A DNA stretch of 64,000 bases, from the NCBI RefSeq assembly GCF_014202315.1, contig NZ_JACHGN010000018.1, positions 124,001 to 188,000 of the forward strand, read 5' to 3'. The number at the start of each line of letters is the position of its first letter. Position 1 is the first letter of the stretch. Origin of the DNA: Thermocatellispora tengchongensis. Lineage in GTDB: Bacteria > Actinomycetota > Actinomycetes > Streptosporangiales > Streptosporangiaceae. A model generated the notes under the pieces. It did not search any database. It saw only the letters and a program-made list of their open reading frames with translations, and was not told where the DNA came from. Positions 1-7,118 of this stretch are shown here, piece by piece. The translations under genes were made by a program, and so were the position numbers.

Positions 1-2502
1 GCGACGACACGGTCGACCTTCGAGCATCGGGCGGTCGTGCTGGGCGCCGGTGCGGATGAGCTGGTCTCGCGCGTGGCGGCGCTGGCCGCCGGTGAGCCGG
101 CGGCGGGTGTGGTCTCGGGGGCGGTCCCGGCGGGCGGGCCGGGCCGGGTCGGGTTCGTGTTCGCGGGCCAGGGCGCGCAGCGGGCCGGGATGGGCCGTGA
201 GTTGTATGACGCCAGCCCGGTGTTCGCGGCGGCATTCGATCGGGCGGCGGATCTGCTGGAGATCGAGCTGGGGGTTTCGGTCCGGGACGTGGTCCTGGGC
301 GTCGCCGGCGGCGACGGTCCGGACGGCGACGGTCCGGCCCGTGCGGATCAGACCTTGTTCGCGCAGACCGGGTTGTTCGCGGTGCAGGTGGGTCTGGTCG
401 CGTTGCTGGGTGCGGCCGGGGTCGTGCCGGATGCGGTGGCCGGTCATTCGGTGGGTGAGATCGCGGCGGCGTATGCGGCGGGGGTGCTGAGCCTGGAGGA
501 CGCGTGCCGGTTGGTGGCGGCGCGGGCGCGGCTGATGCAGGACCTTCCGGGCGGTGGGGCGATGGCCGCGATCGGGGCGAGCGAGGCCGAGATCGCCGCC
601 GCCTTGGAAGGTGAGCCGGAGGTGTCGCTGGCGGCGCTGAACGGCCCGGAATCGGTGGTGATCTCGGGTGAGGCCGCCGCCGTGGAACGCATCGTCGAAG
701 AGTGGCGGGAGCGGGGCCGGCGAGTGCGCCGCCTGCGGGTGAGTCACGCGTTCCATTCGGCGCGGATGGATCCGGTGCTGGATGAGCTGGGCGAGGTGGC
801 TGCGGGTCTGGCCTATGCGTCGCCGGCGGTGACGTGGGTCGGGGCTCTGTCCGGTGAGGTGGTGACGGCGCCGGAGGCCGGGTATTGGGCGGCTCAGGCG
901 CGGCAGCCGGTCCGGTTCGCCGATGCGGTGACCACGATGGCCGGTCTGGGGGTCTCGGTGTTCATCGAGATCGGCCCGGACGGAACCCTGTCGGGGATGG
1001 GCCAGGCCGCACTCACCGGCGAGGCACGGTTCGTTCCGATGCTGAACCCGTCCCTGCCGGCGGCGGAGGCGGTGCTGACCGGGCTGGCCAGGGCCCATGT
1101 CGAGGGAGTGACGGTCGACTGGCCGGCCGTCCTGAAGCCTGGACAGCGGGTTGATCTGCCCACGTACGCGTTCCAGCAGCAGCGGTTCTGGCCGCAGGTC
1201 TCGCTGACGCTCGGCGCCGGGGCGGGTACGCTGCCCGCCGGTTCGGGTTCGGCGACGCAGGCGCAGTCCCGGGCCGCGGTCGAGCGGGGTGACGATGCCG
1301 GTCCGGCGGTTGCGCCGGAGGTGGATGCCGGTGGTCCGCTCGGCGAGGAGCAGTCGGTGGCGGCGTGGCGGCGGGAGCTGAGCGGGCTCGGCGAGGCGCA
1401 GCAGGACGAGCTGCTGCGGGACCTGGTGCTGCGTCATGTGGCCGCGGTTCTCGGTCACAGCGATGCCTCGGCCGTTGATCCCGAACGTCACTTCTTCGAA
1501 TTGGGCTTCGACTCGTTCGGCGCGACCGAACTGCGTAACTCTCTGGCCAAGGCGGTGGGTTGGCAGTTCCCGCTGATGGCGGTGTTCGACAGCGAAAGCT
1601 CCGCCGGTCTCGCCCGTTGGCTGCGGCGCGAGCTCGTCACCGCGGAGAAGACCGGCCAGGCGACCCCGGCGGCGGACGACACCGTGGCGGAGCTGTTCCG
1701 GGGTGCTTTCCGTTCTGGGAAGGTGCCGGAAGCGTTCGGCTTGCTGTATGCCGTGGCGAGGACCCGGCCCATGCACGACACGCCTGTCGCCCCGGGGGAT
1801 GTCCCTCGGCCGGTGACGCTGGCCAGTGGTGCGGCCCTGCCTCGTGTGATCTGCGTGAGTTCGTCCACGGTGACCGGTGGCGTTCATCAATATGCGCGCT
1901 TCGCCGCGCACTTCCGCGGGGAAAGGCACGTCTCGGCGCTTCCCCTGCTCGGCTACGCCTCCGGTGAGGCCCTGCCCGCCACGATCGACATCGCCCTCAG
2001 GAGCATCGCGGACGGCGTCGCGCGGGCTGCCGAGGGGGAACCGTTCGTGCTCGTCGGTCATTCGGCCGGCGGCATTCTCGCTTACGGCGCGGCGAGTGTG
2101 CTGGAGAGGTCGGGCATCTCCCCCGCGGGGGTGGTGATGCTGGACAGCTTCCCTCCCAGCACAGGTGGCGATTCGGAGATGCTCTCCGAGCAGGTGCTGC
2201 AGTACATCATGGGCATGGAGGAGGTCTTCGGCCGGTTCGACGGCACGCGGCTGTCCGCCATGGTGCACTGGTCTGCCATCGCGCAGGACCTCGAACCGGC
2301 AGAGGTGAGAGCGCCCGTGCTGTTCGTGCAGTGCACACAGCCGTTCTCCGAGGTCGCACCCGAGTCGGACTACTGGCGGGCGACGCCGTTGGACCCCTCG
2401 CATGCCGTACGGACGATCGAGGCGGACCACTTCTCGATGCTCGCCGAGAAGGCAGAGGACACGGCTCGCCTGATCGAGGACTGGTTCCGCCCGGAACCCT
2501 GA
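1..2502 (+). CDS. 3' end of modular PKS: AT-ACP-thioesterase (terminal module, 5' truncated by window)
   Basis: The reading frame is open from base 1 and enters in the KS-AT linker, so the gene starts to the left. Visible order: AT (about 145-1030; nucleophile motif GHSVGE at 442-459, specificity motif HAFHS at 745-759, which is malonyl-type), post-AT motif LPTYAF near 1159, ACP (about 1400-1620; Ppant Ser codon 1513-1515 in GFDSF, where most ACPs have DSL), and a type I thioesterase (about 1830-2490; Ser in GHSAGG at 2062-2064, Asp 2143-2145, His 2428-2430). There is no KR, DH or ER between AT and ACP, so this module leaves its beta-keto group intact before release. A C-terminal TE marks the last PKS of the line, which would hydrolyse or cyclise the finished chain. 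It is encoded before the loading-module gene, so gene order and assembly order differ. Confidence 0.95.
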   Translation, partial: ATTRSTFEHRAVVLGAGADELVSRVAALAAGEPAAGVVSGAVPAGGPGRVGFVFAGQGAQRAGMGRELYDASPVFAAAFDRAADLLEIELGVSVRDVVLGVAGGDGPDGDGPARADQTLFAQTGLFAVQVGLVALLGAAGVVPDAVAGHSVGEIAAAYAAGVLSLEDACRLVAARARLMQDLPGGGAMAAIGASEAEIAAALEGEPEVSLAALNGPESVVISGEAAAVERIVEEWRERGRRVRRLRVSHAFHSARMDPVLDELGEVAAGLAYASPAVTWVGALSGEVVTAPEAGYWAAQARQPVRFADAVTTMAGLGVSVFIEIGPDGTLSGMGQAALTGEARFVPMLNPSLPAAEAVLTGLARAHVEGVTVDWPAVLKPGQRVDLPTYAFQQQRFWPQVSLTLGAGAGTLPAGSGSATQAQSRAAVERGDDAGPAVAPEVDAGGPLGEEQSVAAWRRELSGLGEAQQDELLRDLVLRHVAAVLGHSDASAVDPERHFFELGFDSFGATELRNSLAKAVGWQFPLMAVFDSESSAGLARWLRRELVTAEKTGQATPAADDTVAELFRGAFRSGKVPEAFGLLYAVARTRPMHDTPVAPGDVPRPVTLASGAALPRVICVSSSTVTGGVHQYARFAAHFRGERHVSALPLLGYASGEALPATIDIALRSIADGVARAAEGEPFVLVGHSAGGILAYGAASVLERSGISPAGVVMLDSFPPSTGGDSEMLSEQVLQYIMGMEEVFGRFDGTRLSAMVHWSAIAQDLEPAEVRAPVLFVQCTQPFSEVAPESDYWRATPLDPSHAVRTIEADHFSMLAEKAEDTARLIEDWFRPEP

Positions 2503-2557
2503 CCCGGCGAAACCTGAGTAGGACGTGGCATACGCGGCAGAAGGGTTTGACAGGCCA

Positions 2558-3586
2558 ATGGATCGTGCAGCTCCGCCCGGTGGTGAACAGACGGATCGTC
2601 GGCCGGTGGACGGTGGCGCAGCGGGTCTCCGGCTGCCCACCCTGCGGCTTGAGCAGTCGGGCCGGGTGCTGACGGCGTGGGTGGACGCCCCGCCCTTCAA
2701 CTACATGACCTCGGCGATGCAACAGGACTTCATCCGGCTCGTCGAGGCGGTGGAGCACGACGATTCGGTCGGCGCGGTCGTCGTCACGGGCGCCCTGCCC
2801 GGCCGATTCATCACCCACTTCGACATCGCTCAGATGTCCTCCGGGACGGACGGCGCAGTGGAGATCTCGGGCGCGCGCGCCCGGAACCTGTACCGGGGTG
2901 TGCGGGCCATGATCCGCTGGGGGGGTGAACGTCTGCTCGCGCGTTCCTCACTGAAAGGACTGCTCGCGGGGGTGCGGTTCCAGGACATGGCACTGCGGCT
3001 GATGTACTCCCCGGCGGTGTGGATCGCCGCGGTGAACGGGCCGTGCGGCGGCGGTGGCCTGGAGATGTCGGTCTTCTTCGACATGCGCGTGTCGGCTGAT
3101 CGTGACGCCTGCTTCGGCCTGCCCGAACTGTCGCTGGGGTTGACCACCACCCTGGGCGCCCAGCGGCTCGCCCAGCTCGTCGGGCCGTCCCGGGCCTTGG
3201 AGATGATGCTCGAAGCGCGGTTCTACGCACCGCGGGAAGCGCTGGAGCTGGGCTTGGTGAACCGGGTCGTGCCGGCCGAGGACCTGCTGGACACCGTCCA
3301 GCGGATGGCGGAGCGATATGCCAGGCGGCCGCGCAAGACCGTGGCCCTGCAGAAGCGGATCTTCAATGACGCCCATGCCGCCTCGGCCAGGGCCAGTCTC
3401 AGCCAAGAGGCCGCCGCCGCATTGACGAGCATGATGTCACCGGCCTCCCAGGCCGCCATGCGGCAGTGGGTGCGGATGCAGGAGGGCACCGATGGCGACT
3501 CGGTGTTCCTGACTCGGCCCGAGCCCTGGACCGAGGGCACCGCGCTCGACATGAACGTCCCCACGGGCGGACCGGTGCCGTCGTGA
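2558..3586 (+). CDS. crotonase-family enoyl-CoA hydratase/isomerase-like protein
   Basis: About 342 residues with the crotonase fold signatures. A VVVTG strand is followed by an oxyanion-hole region (FITHFDI), then GGGGLEMSVFFD and LPELSLGL, which keep both acidic positions equivalent to the two catalytic Glu of enoyl-CoA hydratase. The usual PGAGGTQRL is TTTLGAQRL here. About 50 residues rich in Arg lie between HFDIAQM and the GGGG motif. The start is uncertain: ATG 2558 has GAAGGG 12 bases upstream, and GTG 2525 is in frame with a poorly spaced AGGA. It follows the TE gene by about 55 bases and precedes the extender-unit cassette, so it is co-transcribed. It could act on an ACP- or CoA-bound acyl group during chain building or tailoring; the substrate is not evident. 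Confidence 0.8.
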   Translation: MDRAAPPGGEQTDRRPVDGGAAGLRLPTLRLEQSGRVLTAWVDAPPFNYMTSAMQQDFIRLVEAVEHDDSVGAVVVTGALPGRFITHFDIAQMSSGTDGAVEISGARARNLYRGVRAMIRWGGERLLARSSLKGLLAGVRFQDMALRLMYSPAVWIAAVNGPCGGGGLEMSVFFDMRVSADRDACFGLPELSLGLTTTLGAQRLAQLVGPSRALEMMLEARFYAPREALELGLVNRVVPAEDLLDTVQRMAERYARRPRKTVALQKRIFNDAHAASARASLSQEAAAALTSMMSPASQAAMRQWVRMQEGTDGDSVFLTRPEPWTEGTALDMNVPTGGPVPS

Positions 3587-3683
3587 TCGGCGCTACCGGC
3601 TGGGGCGAAGGCACGGGCGGTCACGCGGACACGACCGCGCAGACGATCAACCAGTGGCTCACCGAACTGTGAAGGAGTCGCAT

Positions 3684-4550
3684 GTGAGCGCCAATCCACC
3701 CGATCACCGCCTGGCCGTCGTGGGCGGCGGTGTGATGGGAACGAATATCAGCGCCCTGGCCATCGGCCATGGGGTCCCCGTCGTGCTCGTGGACGTCAGC
3801 GAACAGGTGCTGGCCCAGGCGAAGCAGACGATCGCCTTGAAGCTGCGACACGCCCAGCTCATGGGCAAGCTGCCCGCCGGCCGCACTCAGGCGGAGCTGG
3901 TCACCAGCGTGTCGCTGACGGACGCGGCCGACGCCACGACCGTGATCGAGGCCGTCACCGAGATCCCGGAGACCAAGGCCAAGGTGCTCAGCGAGGTCTC
4001 CCAGATCGTCCGGCCCGGGACCCTGCTGATCTCGAACACCTCGTGCATCCCGATCGACGAGATGGCGTCCTCGGTGGCCCGCCCCGACGAACTCGTCGGC
4101 GTCCACTTCATGAACCCCGCCTACATGATCGAGATGGTCGAGGTGATCCGCGGCCCCCGTACCGGCGACGCGACCATGACGGCGGTCACCGATCTGCTCG
4201 GCGCCCTCGGCCGTAAGGGCCTCGTGGTGAACGACGCGCCCGGCTTCGTGATCAACCGGGTGCTGCACCCGCTGATCAACACCGCGGCCAAGCTGGTCCA
4301 GGACGGCGTCGCCCCGGTCGAGGTGGTGGACGGCCTGCTGGAGGGCTGCCTCGGGCACTCGACCGGGCCGCTGCGGACGGCCGACCTGATCGGCCTGGAC
4401 AACCTGGTCGACTCCCTCAACGTTCTGTACGCGCGGACCGGCGACCCCGGTTGCCGGCCCTGTGATCTCCTGCTCGACCTGGTGGGCGCGGGCAAGCACG
4501 GCCGCAAGACCGGCGAAGGCTTCTACGACTACGGAAAGGTGGCGTCATGA
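3684..4550 (+). CDS. fkbK: FkbK-like 3-hydroxyacyl-CoA/ACP dehydrogenase (hydroxymalonyl-ACP pathway)
   Basis: 288 residues of the 3-hydroxybutyryl-CoA dehydrogenase family. An N-terminal Rossmann motif GGGVMGTN is followed by NTSCIPIDEMAS, the catalytic region GVHFMNPAYMIEMVEV (His and Glu), and a C-terminal helical domain with GFVINRVLHPLIN and GPLRTADLIGLDN. GTG 3684 is chosen because GAAGGAG at 3671-3677 sits six bases upstream and the protein then begins just before the nucleotide-binding strand; the frame stays open further upstream. In the established FkbGHIJK pathway this enzyme oxidises glyceryl-ACP at the primary alcohol. It overlaps the following ACP gene by ATGA, so translation is probably coupled. 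Order here is K-J-I-H. Confidence 0.9.
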   Translation: MSANPPDHRLAVVGGGVMGTNISALAIGHGVPVVLVDVSEQVLAQAKQTIALKLRHAQLMGKLPAGRTQAELVTSVSLTDAADATTVIEAVTEIPETKAKVLSEVSQIVRPGTLLISNTSCIPIDEMASSVARPDELVGVHFMNPAYMIEMVEVIRGPRTGDATMTAVTDLLGALGRKGLVVNDAPGFVINRVLHPLINTAAKLVQDGVAPVEVVDGLLEGCLGHSTGPLRTADLIGLDNLVDSLNVLYARTGDPGCRPCDLLLDLVGAGKHGRKTGEGFYDYGKVAS

Positions 4551-4822
4551 AGACGAGCCCGCTGACGGCCGAGGCCATCGAAAGCGCGATGACCGCCTAT
4601 CTCACCGAGCGGACCAAGACCGAGGTCAAGCCCGACGACGACATCTTCGCCTCCGGCCTGGTCTCCTCGATGTTCGCCATGGAGTTGGTCGTGCACCTCG
4701 AATCGACCTACGACATCGCGATCATCGGGCCCGAGCTGAAGATCGACAACTTCCGCACCGCCAAGGTGATGGCCGCACTGGTGCTGCGCCTGTCCGAGGA
4801 CGGCGTGGCCTCCGATGCCTGA
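4547..4822 (+). CDS. fkbJ: FkbJ-like free-standing acyl carrier protein
   Basis: 91-residue ACP. The phosphopantetheine site reads FASGLVSSMFAMELV, with Ser41 aligning to the attachment Ser. The canonical DSL is therefore VSSM/SSM, as is typical of the ACPs of methoxymalonyl/hydroxymalonyl cassettes. It would carry the glyceryl unit loaded by the FkbH-like protein while FkbK- and FkbI-like enzymes oxidise it, and then donate the extender to a PKS AT. Start ATG 4547 overlaps the preceding stop by four bases, and the 3' end overlaps the acyl-ACP dehydrogenase gene by eight bases, so all three are translationally coupled. Confidence 0.92.
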   Translation: MKTSPLTAEAIESAMTAYLTERTKTEVKPDDDIFASGLVSSMFAMELVVHLESTYDIAIIGPELKIDNFRTAKVMAALVLRLSEDGVASDA

Positions 4823-5936
4823 GCAGACCCGGCTGCTGGACGACGAGCGCGCCCTGATCCGTGAGCTCGTCGCCGACCAGGCCGAGCAGTGGGATCTCTC
4901 CGGCGAACTGCCGATCGAGCTGCTGCGCAAACTCGGCGCCCGGGGCCTGCTCTGCGCCGAGGTGCCCACCTCCTTCGGGGGTCTCGGCCTGGACAGCCGG
5001 CAGAGCGGCGAGCTCACCGCCTACGTCGGCAGCTTGTGCAGCTCGACCCGCAGCATCATGACCTCGCACGGGATGGCCGCCTGGATGGTGTCCCGCTTCG
5101 GGGACCGGACTCAGCGGCGCGCGTACCTGGCCGAGTTGACCAGCGGGCAACTGGCCGCCGTGGGCTTCAGCGAGCCCGGCGCCGGAAGCGACCTGGCCGC
5201 GATGCGGACGCGGATCCGGCGCGACGGCGACGGCGTCGTGGTCACCGGTGAGAAGAAGTGGGTGACCGGCGCCCGGTACGCCGACTACCTGATGATCCTC
5301 GGCCGGCAGGGGGACGAGGCCGGCGTCGTCGTCGTCCCCACGTCCGCGCCCGGGGTCGAGCTGGTCCCGATCGCCACGCCGGTGCTCGGCTGCCGCGCCG
5401 CCGGGCACTGGCACGTCCGCCTGAACGACGTCCGGCTCCCGGCAGGCCATCTGCTCGGCGGTGGCGGCCAGGACCTGTCCATGCTCTTCACCACCGCCCT
5501 GTCCTACGGCCGGATCTCGGTCGCCTGGGGCTGCACCGGGATCGTCCGGGCCTGCCTGAAAGCGGCCACCGAGCACGCCAGGCGCCGTGAGCAGTTCGGC
5601 AAGCCGATCGGCGAGCACCAGCTCGTCGCCCGCCACCTCGCCGAACTCCTCGTCGCCGAACAGGTCGCGACCCGAGCGTGCGAGCACGCCAGCGCGGCCT
5701 GGCAGTCGTTCTCACCGGACATGGTGATCGCGACCGTGCTGGCCAAGCATGTCAGCGCCGGGCAGGCCGCCAGCAGCGCCGCCACCGCCGTCCAGGTCCT
5801 CGGCTCGGCCGGGGCGACGGACGGGCACGTGGTCGCCCGCGCCTACCGCGACGCCAAGCTGATGGAACTCATCGAAGGCAGCAACGAGATCTGCCAGCTC
5901 ATCCTGGCCGACCACGCTCTGTCCACCTCGTTTTGA
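4815..5936 (+). CDS. fkbI: FkbI-like acyl-CoA/ACP dehydrogenase (hydroxymalonyl-ACP pathway)
   Basis: 373 residues, the full length of an acyl-CoA dehydrogenase. Visible landmarks: N-terminal helical domain with PTSFGGLGLD, FAD/substrate motif GFSEPGAGSDLAAM, the beta-domain KKWVTGARYADYLMI, RREQFGKPIGEHQLV, and the C-terminal IEGSNEICQLILA containing the catalytic Glu position. In the FkbHIJK route this flavoenzyme takes the aldehyde-level ACP intermediate to hydroxymalonyl-ACP. Start ATG 4815 lies inside the end of the ACP gene. No O-methyltransferase (FkbG) gene occurs beside it, so the direct product would be hydroxymalonyl-ACP unless the methyltransferase is outside the window. Confidence 0.9.
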   Translation: MPEQTRLLDDERALIRELVADQAEQWDLSGELPIELLRKLGARGLLCAEVPTSFGGLGLDSRQSGELTAYVGSLCSSTRSIMTSHGMAAWMVSRFGDRTQRRAYLAELTSGQLAAVGFSEPGAGSDLAAMRTRIRRDGDGVVVTGEKKWVTGARYADYLMILGRQGDEAGVVVVPTSAPGVELVPIATPVLGCRAAGHWHVRLNDVRLPAGHLLGGGGQDLSMLFTTALSYGRISVAWGCTGIVRACLKAATEHARRREQFGKPIGEHQLVARHLAELLVAEQVATRACEHASAAWQSFSPDMVIATVLAKHVSAGQAASSAATAVQVLGSAGATDGHVVARAYRDAKLMELIEGSNEICQLILADHALSTSF

Positions 5937-5974
5937 CACCGTAAGGAATGCGGTCCCGCATGGAGGCCCCGCGC

Positions 5975-7063
5975 ATGTCCGAAAAGCCCCCTCTCGTCAA
6001 GTGCCTGGTCTGGGACCTCGACAACACCCTCTGGCAGGGCACCCTGCTGGAGGACTCGGAGGTCCGTCTGTCCGAGGAGGTCCGCGCCGTCATCGTCGAG
6101 CTCGACTCCCGCGGCATCCTGCAGTCCGTCGCCAGCAAGAACGATCACGACCTGGCCTGGAAGCGGCTGGAGGAGCTCGGCGTCGCCGAGTACTTCCTGG
6201 TCCCGCAGATCGGCTGGGGCCGCAAGTCCGACTCCGTGATCGCCATCGCGAAGGAGCTCCAGTTCGCCCTCTCCACCATCGCCTTCGTGGACGACACGCC
6301 GGCGGAGCGGGCCGAGGTCACCTACCACGCCCCCGAGGTTCGCTGCTACACCCACGAGGACGTGCTGTCCCTGGTCGATCGGCCCGAGTTCAGCCCGGCG
6401 GTCGTCACCGCCGACGCCCGGCGCCGCCGTGAGATGTATCAGGCCAACGCGCTGCGCACGGTGGCCAAGGACTCCTTCAACGGCCCGGACGAGGAGTTCC
6501 TGCGCTCCCTGGACCTGGTGATGGCGATCAAGCGCGCCGACGAGGACGACCTGTCCCGGGTCGAGGAGCTGACGCTGCGCACCAGCCAGATGAACGCCAC
6601 CGGGGTGCACTACCCCGACCAGGTCCTGCGCGGCCTGCTGGCCGACCCCGGCCACGAGGTCCTCACCGTCACCCTCACGGACAAATTCGGCCCGCACGGC
6701 GCGGTCGGCGTCCTGCTGCTGGAACGCCACCCCGACGTCTGGCACCTCAAGCTGCTCGCGACCTCCTGCCGGGTGGTCACCTACGGCGCCGGGACGGTGC
6801 TGCTGAACTGGCTGGTCGACCAGGCCGCCCAGGCCGGCGTCCACCTGGCCGCCGACTTCCGGCCGACCGATCGCAACCGGATGATGGAGATCGCCTACCG
6901 CTTCGCCGGTTTCACCCAGGATCCGTGCGACTGCCTCAGCGGGATCAAGAGTTTCATCGACGGCGGTGACATCCAGTGCCTGCACCTGGTCACCGCGCGC
7001 CGTGAGGGGCCGGCCACGATGCGGCTCGTCTCACCCGATCTGACCGTGGCGGCGTCGATCTAG
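5975..7063 (+). CDS. fkbH: FkbH-like HAD-superfamily glyceryl-ACP synthase
   Basis: About 362 residues, the normal FkbH length. The N-terminal HAD phosphatase domain has the DLDNT nucleophile loop (in VWDLDNTLW), a second loop near VASKND, and the acidic IAFVDDTPAER motif. The C-terminal acyltransferase-like half carries TDKFGPHGAVG and a conserved Cys in TSCRV, the likely glyceryl carrier. Established FkbH chemistry takes 1,3-bisphosphoglycerate, removes phosphate and loads glyceryl onto the ACP. Three in-frame ATGs exist (5948, 5960, 5975). The last has GGAG nine bases upstream and starts right before the conserved strand, so it is preferred. It sits 38 bases after the dehydrogenase and 55 before PKS-A. 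Confidence 0.9.
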   Translation: MSEKPPLVKCLVWDLDNTLWQGTLLEDSEVRLSEEVRAVIVELDSRGILQSVASKNDHDLAWKRLEELGVAEYFLVPQIGWGRKSDSVIAIAKELQFALSTIAFVDDTPAERAEVTYHAPEVRCYTHEDVLSLVDRPEFSPAVVTADARRRREMYQANALRTVAKDSFNGPDEEFLRSLDLVMAIKRADEDDLSRVEELTLRTSQMNATGVHYPDQVLRGLLADPGHEVLTVTLTDKFGPHGAVGVLLLERHPDVWHLKLLATSCRVVTYGAGTVLLNWLVDQAAQAGVHLAADFRPTDRNRMMEIAYRFAGFTQDPCDCLSGIKSFIDGGDIQCLHLVTARREGPATMRLVSPDLTVAASI

Positions 7064-7118
7064 GACCGTCGCCGCGCCGGACAGACAGCCGCTTCGGGGA
7101 GGGAATGTGGAGCACACC

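Noticed and set aside
7107-7118. GTG 7107 as the start of PKS-A
   Set aside because: It is only two bases from the purine-rich stretch; ATG 7119 has GGAG six bases upstream and gives a standard loading-KS N-terminus.
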